Shown here in pieces: positions 61,648 through 64,000 of a DNA stretch of 64,000 nucleotides. The position numbers and the translations under genes were made by a program. Origin of the DNA: Pyrenopolyporus hunteri (taxonomy: Eukaryota; Ascomycota; Sordariomycetes; Xylariales; Hypoxylaceae). How positions within the stretch are numbered: the stretch's first letter is position 1; every line of letters begins with the position of its first letter. The stretch is from NCBI GenBank assembly GCA_902806595.1, contig CADCXC010000038.1:2604001-2668000 (forward strand). The letters run 5' to 3'. The notes under the pieces were generated by a model. The model searched no databases, was not told the origin of the DNA, and saw nothing but the letters and a program-made list of their open reading frames with translations.

Positions 61648-62055
61648 ATGGGGGATTGTTGCTCAACAACTAAGTACTCATTAGCCATTCGATAATACTC
61701 TAACCTTATGACCTTCTAAGCATAAAAAGCTATCTTCCACTGCATCGGCCACATTTTCAAGTACCTAGTCTTCATATCATTTCACTGGGTTCAACACACC
61801 AGGCTCATCTAGGGTGACAGGCATACATATAAGGTACCCCCTAGGCGGTAGTACACATGGTAGGTAGCATTGGTGCTGTGAGTACAGTGTTCTCCATCTA
61901 CCACATTGAGAATATGACTCCGGCCTGGTCGAAATAATCTTATATTTTTTTCTAGCAAATCAAGTCTTGCTTCAGCATCAGCAAACCTAACACCATATTA
62001 TAGTCAAGCTTGGGTGTGAAAATGGAGGGCCCCCATCACGGACCTGACGCTGTCC
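61648..62055. other. intergenic, converging 3' ends
   Basis: The gap between the MFS stop and the stop of the minus-strand gene at the right edge. Nothing notable beyond a few ggtacc motifs. Confidence 0.5.
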
Positions 62056-64000
62056 TCAGCCCAAAGCCGCCTGTCCTCTAATTCTATGTATTGAGCTCTT
62101 AATACGTGATATCCGCTGTTGCCACTCCACATACGACCGATTACGACGTTTCAGCAAGCAATTGGCGCGGAAAGCCTCTGTTTCCTTAGATAGTTCCTGG
62201 TATAGTTTTGTAACCTCCGAACATTTATGTTCAGCTGTAGCAGATGCGTTAATCCGTTCACCCGTTTGGTGTTTGGCTAACCTTTCGGAAACTTTTGTGC
62301 CATTACGTCTATACTCATGAATAATAGCGAAGACACTTTCCTCTCGTGTCCGAAGGTGGTCAAGAAGTTTCTATTTAAGATCAGCAAACATTAATGCGAC
62401 ATAATTTTTGTAAGCACCCACCGTAGAAATAAGATGAAGGGTGTCAACTACGCCACCAGAGGCCACTTCAACTGCGTCCTGCCACCTCGCCTCGTTTGTA
62501 GACTTTGATGGTGGGTTATGTGGCTGACCGTCTCGTCCCATCGAGGATTGCTCGGCAAACGCCCCTCCTTGTTTAGCAGCTTTTGAGAGCATTGGATTAG
62601 AATCATTTCGAGGTTTTATCACCGCCGATGGCTGTAGCCATGAAAGCCTTTTCCCAGCATGGTGGCTTCTCATCCCTTCTGGAGTTTCCCGGCCGGCATG
62701 CCGATAATGGTCCGTTTTTCTCTGTCGTTGGGCAACTCTAGAGGAAAATTCTACAGATTTTGGGTGGAGTCGTGGACCTTGGGGCATAACGTGCTCTATA
62801 TTCCTAGCCAGTAGATAATCATCACTCGGGCTCGAGCTTCGCAGTATTATTCGGGACGTGTGGTCAGTTTCAGGTCGATAGTCCTGCGGACCCTTTGCGG
62901 TCTTCATCTCCTTCGAAATTTGACACGCGGACTGGGCCCGTAAACAATTACTTTGAGCGGGGATATTCTCTTTAGGTAGTTGTGGTTCACAATTCGGGGC
63001 CACCTGTAGAGAGCGTGGCAACTTATGGTCGAATGATGCCTGAAACTCTGCCGGATATTCACGTTGGGCTCCATGATTTGCTGGTTCTTGAAGCTTGTGG
63101 AGTGAGTTGCGCTCAGAAGTTGCTCCTTTTCCAACGGCTGTTCGTGAGTGCCTTAAGGGGCTACCCAACTTACTAACTGTCGGGTACCCGCTCCTCTCAG
63201 CCGAAGGCGCATCAAACTGCTGATGGCTTTCTACTTTCTTGACTAGAGGATAATGACACTTGATTGACGTGGGGATATTTTGCGGCTGGTCAACGTATGC
63301 GTCGTCATTTTGGAAATCCTTCTGGGTGTTTCTTACTTGAATCTCTTGCCGGTCAACATCTATATTTTGGCCCAGCACCAAGGCGTGGGTTCTTTCGATT
63401 GGACCAGCTGTTCCCTTTTTCTCAACTCCTCTCAGATCTTTGGCCTCGTCAAGGGTGTGCGGCTGGTCCGTGGATGTCTGGCGGCCACCCGAGTAACTTA
63501 CAACTAATATTTCCTCTACTGGATCGGCAAGGATATTCTTGTTAGATTGCCTTGAATACTCAGGGTCCTTGTGGGCTATTGGAGGCCCTAGGGAATTCCG
63601 TTTGACGACCATAATTTCTGCTGCCGAGGCGGGTAGTTGGGTTTCAGAGTCCCTTTGAGCAATGCCCCTAGGAGGTTGCGTAGGCCTTGAAAGCTCAATA
63701 TTCTGTAGGGGATCATGACCCGTCGTTGTAGCTTTGAGCATAGGCTCTACTACCGCCCCTGGGCCAATAATCTTTTGCCCGACAATCCCGTTTTCCGCAT
63801 CTTCAGTCTGGGTTGGGACGTCGGCTTCATTTGATACAAGATCCGCACCGTCACGAAAGGAGCCAGGTTCCGGGTCCTTCAGCTGCTTTGACTTAGCTGA
63901 TACAAGTCGCTTACTGCACCGGGCATCTCCGTCTCCTGATCCACCATAATATTCATCGTCTGCCGAGTTACGAACGAGTCGCTGTCTGTGGTTAGGTTTA
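62056..64000 (-). CDS. large disordered protein with C-terminal charged helix, 5' end outside window
   Basis: The frame is open from the right edge (first full codon 63999-63997) to 62422, then continues at 62370-62056 after a 51-bp intron, 630 residues visible. If unspliced, the frame meets TAG at 62373-62371. That TAG is the acceptor of a good intron: donor GTGGGT at 62421, branch-like ctgat, end AAATAG, and its length is a multiple of three. The long N-terminal part is disordered, rich in Q, P, S, K and H. The last 104 residues are charged and mostly helical (LRTREESVFAIIHEYRRN, TKLYQELSKETEAF, YVEWQQRISRIKSS), like a coiled-coil domain. I do not recognise a family. The start lies beyond the window. 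Confidence 0.7.

Noticed and set aside
62371..63741. Pseudogene by premature stop at 62371
   Set aside because: The stop coincides with the acceptor of a well-formed 51-bp intron, and the frame continues for 104 residues behind it, so splicing explains it better.
63960..64000. Telomere-like ggttaggttta at the right edge
   Set aside because: Only one and a half units, and it lies inside an open reading frame.

Overview
The window is nuclear DNA of a filamentous ascomycete (Pezizomycotina, most like Sordariomycetes). Evidence: short introns of 48-90 bp with GT..AG ends and CTAAC-like branch points, fungal gene families (HET, CVNH, Zn2Cys6, F-box/ankyrin, NCS1, TauD), intergenic DNA full of CCTAGGTACC / (ACCT)n motifs, and a long block of C-to-T mutated repeats. 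The exact genus cannot be read from the sequence.

The window has two compartments. Bases 1 to about 19,635 are an extremely AT-rich, gene-free block of repeats destroyed by RIP-like mutation. Inside it are one complete but dead Ty1/Copia retrotransposon (561-6717, two LTRs 5,940 bp apart, and a surviving integrase/RNase H-side NPADA motif near its 3' end), a 23-bp minisatellite, a 72-bp tandem repeat, a dispersed repeat family of about 150 bp and a large inverted repeat. In this block nearly every surviving C (or G) sits in a CpG dinucleotide, and the mutated strand switches inside the Copia element.

From about 19,640 to the end the DNA has balanced composition and carries about 16 genes: TauD-type dioxygenase, CVNH lectin, SDR oxidoreductase, sugar epimerase (all -), a divergent zinc-cluster regulator, an F-box-like/ankyrin protein and a HET-domain protein (+), a single-pass membrane protein (+), glycogen debranching enzyme (-), a basic/coiled-coil hypothetical protein (-), a divergent NCS1 permease / hydantoinase-DUF917 pair, a second single-pass membrane protein, a small cysteine-containing secreted protein, an MFS transporter (+), and a 5'-truncated disordered protein leaving the right edge (-). 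I rebuilt exon-intron structures by hand; most give uninterrupted totals divisible by three.

Likely functional units are the epimerase with its divergent regulator, and the NCS1 permease with its divergent hydantoinase (uptake plus ring opening of a hydantoin- or nucleobase-like compound). The region beside the RIP block (CVNH, ankyrin, HET) looks like accessory, self/non-self type content, while the debranching enzyme is a core metabolic gene. Between 59,050 and 60,030 a microsatellite-rich stretch is bounded by an inverted repeat and may be a small mobile element. I saw no tRNA, rRNA, telomere or CRISPR.
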